From JBMYQA01 sp049600855 (GTDB taxonomy: Bacteria > Bacteroidota > Bacteroidia > Cytophagales > Flammeovirgaceae), in NCBI GenBank assembly GCA_049600855.1, contig JBMYQA010000130.1:1-15323 (forward strand): a stretch of 15,323 nucleotides of DNA, in the 5' to 3' direction. The notes below the pieces were generated by a model. That model was not told the origin of the DNA. It saw only the letters and a list, made by a program, of their open reading frames with translations, and did no database searches. Position numbers and translations under genes: made by a program. Shown piece by piece: positions 14,006 through 15,323 of the stretch (within the stretch, counting starts at the first letter, position 1; each line of letters starts with the position of its first letter).

Positions 14006-14788
14006 ATGACAATAATCGCGCGTATCATGAATGACATCACAATTCCCGAAACACAAGTAATCCTCAATCCCGCTTTAGAAACCATGCAACGGCGAGTAGA
14101 TGAGCTGGTCAATCAGTTAGGAGCTTACCCATTACAGCTCCCTGAAGGCTTAGCGACCATTCGCGGTAGCTTTAAAGGACAAGAGGTCTATATGAATAGT
14201 TTAGCTTGGCAAAACGATACCTTCCGACTAATTCGGTACACGGGTTTATTTTGTGAAGATAAGATTGCAACATTCAACTTCGTATTATATCCACATCATT
14301 GCTTTGATGCCCCAATCTTTGCCTCCGATTGGGTAATACTTGGTAAAAAGCTTCGCATTGCGGTAATGGATGCCATGCCGCTATTTCCACAAGAGGAAAA
14401 ATATGCACGAGCATGGGTCGAACCTTTTCAACCTTTACACGAACTCAGTACACAATTGGCCGATACATACGAACGTAAATTAAGCTGGAGTACCAAGTAC
14501 CTGGGAGAAGCAGCTTGCTTAGCCACACAGGTTGATGTAGCTAATTTGGTTCCCATCGTTTCTTTGTGGAATGCGTATTTGCAATTGTATTTGGCACTCA
14601 CCCAACACTTAACACCCATTTCAGCAGCGCGAAAGCAGGAGGTGGTACAATGGCACCAGCATTACAATCAAGCGCATCGGGCTATTGAAGATCAGCGCAA
14701 TCCTTATATGGTATATTTTGGCGAAGAATTGGGGAAACGATTCAATCAGGAATTCCTTTTTTCAGACGATTTTGGGGATATTAAGTAG
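14006..14788 (+). CDS. Ferredoxin-dependent bilin reductase (HY2/PcyA/Peb family)
   Basis: The 260-residue protein has the family's length and landmarks: FRLIRYTGLF (73-82), FNFVLYPHHCFDAPIFASDW (90-109), an AVMDAMPLFP segment, and the C-terminal YFGEELGKRFNQEFLF (237-252). The enzymes reduce biliverdin or related bilins with electrons from ferredoxin, without a metal cofactor. By manual alignment, Asp108 corresponds to the catalytic Asp105 of PcyA and Asp229 to the C-terminal Asp used by PebA/PebS/HY2-type enzymes. The position of PcyA His88 is Asn91 and that of PcyA Glu76 is Thr79. That pattern looks more like PebA/HY2/PebS than PcyA, so the product may be a dihydrobiliverdin, phycoerythrobilin or phytochromobilin rather than phycocyanobilin; this is inference. 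Start ATG 14006 is used, ATG 14027 is possible. No heme oxygenase gene is visible. It diverges from gvpA and precedes a phytochrome gene. Confidence 0.85.
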   Translation: MTIIARIMNDITIPETQVILNPALETMQRRVDELVNQLGAYPLQLPEGLATIRGSFKGQEVYMNSLAWQNDTFRLIRYTGLFCEDKIATFNFVLYPHHCFDAPIFASDWVILGKKLRIAVMDAMPLFPQEEKYARAWVEPFQPLHELSTQLADTYERKLSWSTKYLGEAACLATQVDVANLVPIVSLWNAYLQLYLALTQHLTPISAARKQEVVQWHQHYNQAHRAIEDQRNPYMVYFGEELGKRFNQEFLFSDDFGDIK

Positions 14789-15165
14789 AATTACTCATAC
14801 AAAATCTGGGCATTTACGGATGTAATTTGAGTGTGTTCGGTTATTTATAAAGAACAGGTTTCGCCATACATTTGTAATAGGGATTTGAAGGATTTACTTT
14901 TTAACATCAGATCATTGAAAGGTAATCCAAACTATCAATTAAAACACAGTGTATCATGAACACTATTTTATATCAACTAATAAACATTCAACTTCACAAC
15001 ACACTAAGACGAGAAATTGGTAATGATCAATCAGGAAAAAAACCATCACTAAGTTTTAGTTTAAGGTTTATCATTACGTTATAACTTTTCTTAAGTTTTC
15101 TCATTCAGCAACTTCAAGCAATATGAAGAAAGGATATTGCTTTTGTGATTTAAATTTTAGCATTC
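14789..15165 (+). other. Intergenic region between bilin reductase and phytochrome genes
   Basis: These 377 bp are AT-rich and hold no convincing gene. A TTGAGT (14827-14832) repeats the half-site seen upstream of gvpA, 34 bp before a promoter-like element. A small inverted repeat AGTGT/ACACT lies at 14948-14964. A chance open frame of 42 codons runs 14956-15084. The length suggests the phytochrome gene has its own promoter and is not merely cotranscribed with the reductase. Confidence 0.5.
14844..14875 (+). promoter_or_regulatory. Candidate Bacteroidota-type promoter for the phytochrome gene
   Basis: TACATTTGT (14867-14875) fits the Bacteroidota -7 consensus TAnnTTTG plus pyrimidine exactly. 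TTTA (14844-14847) lies 19 bp upstream where TTTG is expected, a one-base mismatch. Initiation would fall near 14882, leaving a leader of about 280 nt before the ATG at 15166, which is long. The evidence is motif match only. Confidence 0.35.
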
Positions 15166-15323
15166 ATGTCTGATTCTAATTACTTTTTTGTAACGCAGGT
15201 ACTTCCTCATGAAGACACTGACGACCATGAAGTAGTCGCTAGGTGCGGGAACCTTGATATCATGCATGCACCGGGAGAGATTCAATCTTTTGGTGTGCTC
15301 ATAGGAGTGCGAGAATCTGATCA
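15166..15323 (+). CDS. Phytochrome photoreceptor, N-terminal fragment (runs off the window)
   Basis: The first 52 residues contain ARCGNLDIMHAPGEIQSFGV, the start of a phytochrome PAS domain; bacteriophytochromes typically read C-D-R-E-P-I-H-x-P-G-x-I-Q-P-H-G here. Cys27 corresponds to the cysteine that binds biliverdin in bacteriophytochromes, though it is seven residues before the His (34) rather than the usual six. Phytochromes use a bilin to sense red/far-red light and usually end in a histidine kinase, but the GAF, PHY and output domains lie beyond the window. The neighbouring bilin reductase may supply or modify its chromophore. If the protein uses a reduced bilin, one would expect a Cys in the GAF domain instead; that cannot be seen here. 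ATG 15166 is the natural start; no clear ribosome binding site precedes it. Confidence 0.8.
   Translation, partial: MSDSNYFFVTQVLPHEDTDDHEVVARCGNLDIMHAPGEIQSFGVLIGVRESD

Noticed and set aside
14956..15084. Open frame of 42 codons (MNTILYQLINIQLHN...) between the bilin reductase and phytochrome genes
   Set aside because: No recognisable family, low-complexity AT-driven composition and no close coupling to either neighbour; it fits a chance frame. Conservation in relatives would change this view.
1..15323. CRISPR arrays, tRNA or rRNA genes, insertion sequences
   Set aside because: I saw no regularly spaced repeats, tRNA-like cloverleafs, transposase genes or terminal inverted repeats in either strand.

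Overview
The window looks like a chromosomal segment of a heterotrophic member of the Bacteroidota, probably Cytophagia- or Saprospira-like. Three things point there: a beta-propeller (Reg_prop)/Y_Y_Y sensor fused to a SpoIIE-type phosphatase, a very large soluble multi-PAS histidine kinase, and a Uma2-family protein. Shine-Dalgarno sequences are mostly weak or absent, as is usual in that phylum. Nothing photosynthetic is visible. The phylum call is inference from gene content.

Layout. Positions 1-286 hold the 3' end of an unrecognised gene, followed by two terminator-like hairpins. Positions 455-1024 (+) encode a Uma2-family PD-(D/E)XK protein. It converges on a 1087-residue signalling phosphatase (1021-4284, -). 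A 454-bp divergent gap separates that gene from a seven-PAS HisKA_3-type histidine kinase (4739-8089, +). From 8086 to 13801, entirely on the minus strand, lies a compact gas vesicle operon. In transcription order it reads gvpA, a gvpC-like gene, gvpN, a coiled-coil gene (gvpV-like), gvpJ, a 44-codon small ORF, gvpF, gvpG, a second gvpF/L, gvpS, a third gvpF/L and gvpK. Divergent from gvpA, after a 204-bp region with two clear inverted repeats, is a ferredoxin-dependent bilin reductase gene (14006-14788, +). It is followed by the start of a phytochrome gene (15166 onward), cut by the window end.

How the parts may work together. GvpA forms the gas vesicle wall and the GvpC-like protein could brace it; its C-terminal half keeps an exact 33-residue spacing like cyanobacterial GvpC. 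GvpN, F/L, G, J, S and K are the conserved assembly and minor-shell set. The bilin reductase reduces a linear tetrapyrrole, and the phytochrome is the obvious apoprotein for it. Because the bilin/phytochrome genes sit head-to-head with the gas vesicle operon, I propose a light-regulated buoyancy locus in a non-photosynthetic bacterium. The neighbouring histidine kinase has no response regulator in view and could be a second input. The gas vesicle, bilin reductase and phytochrome family calls rest on recognisable sequence; the regulatory link is inference from arrangement.
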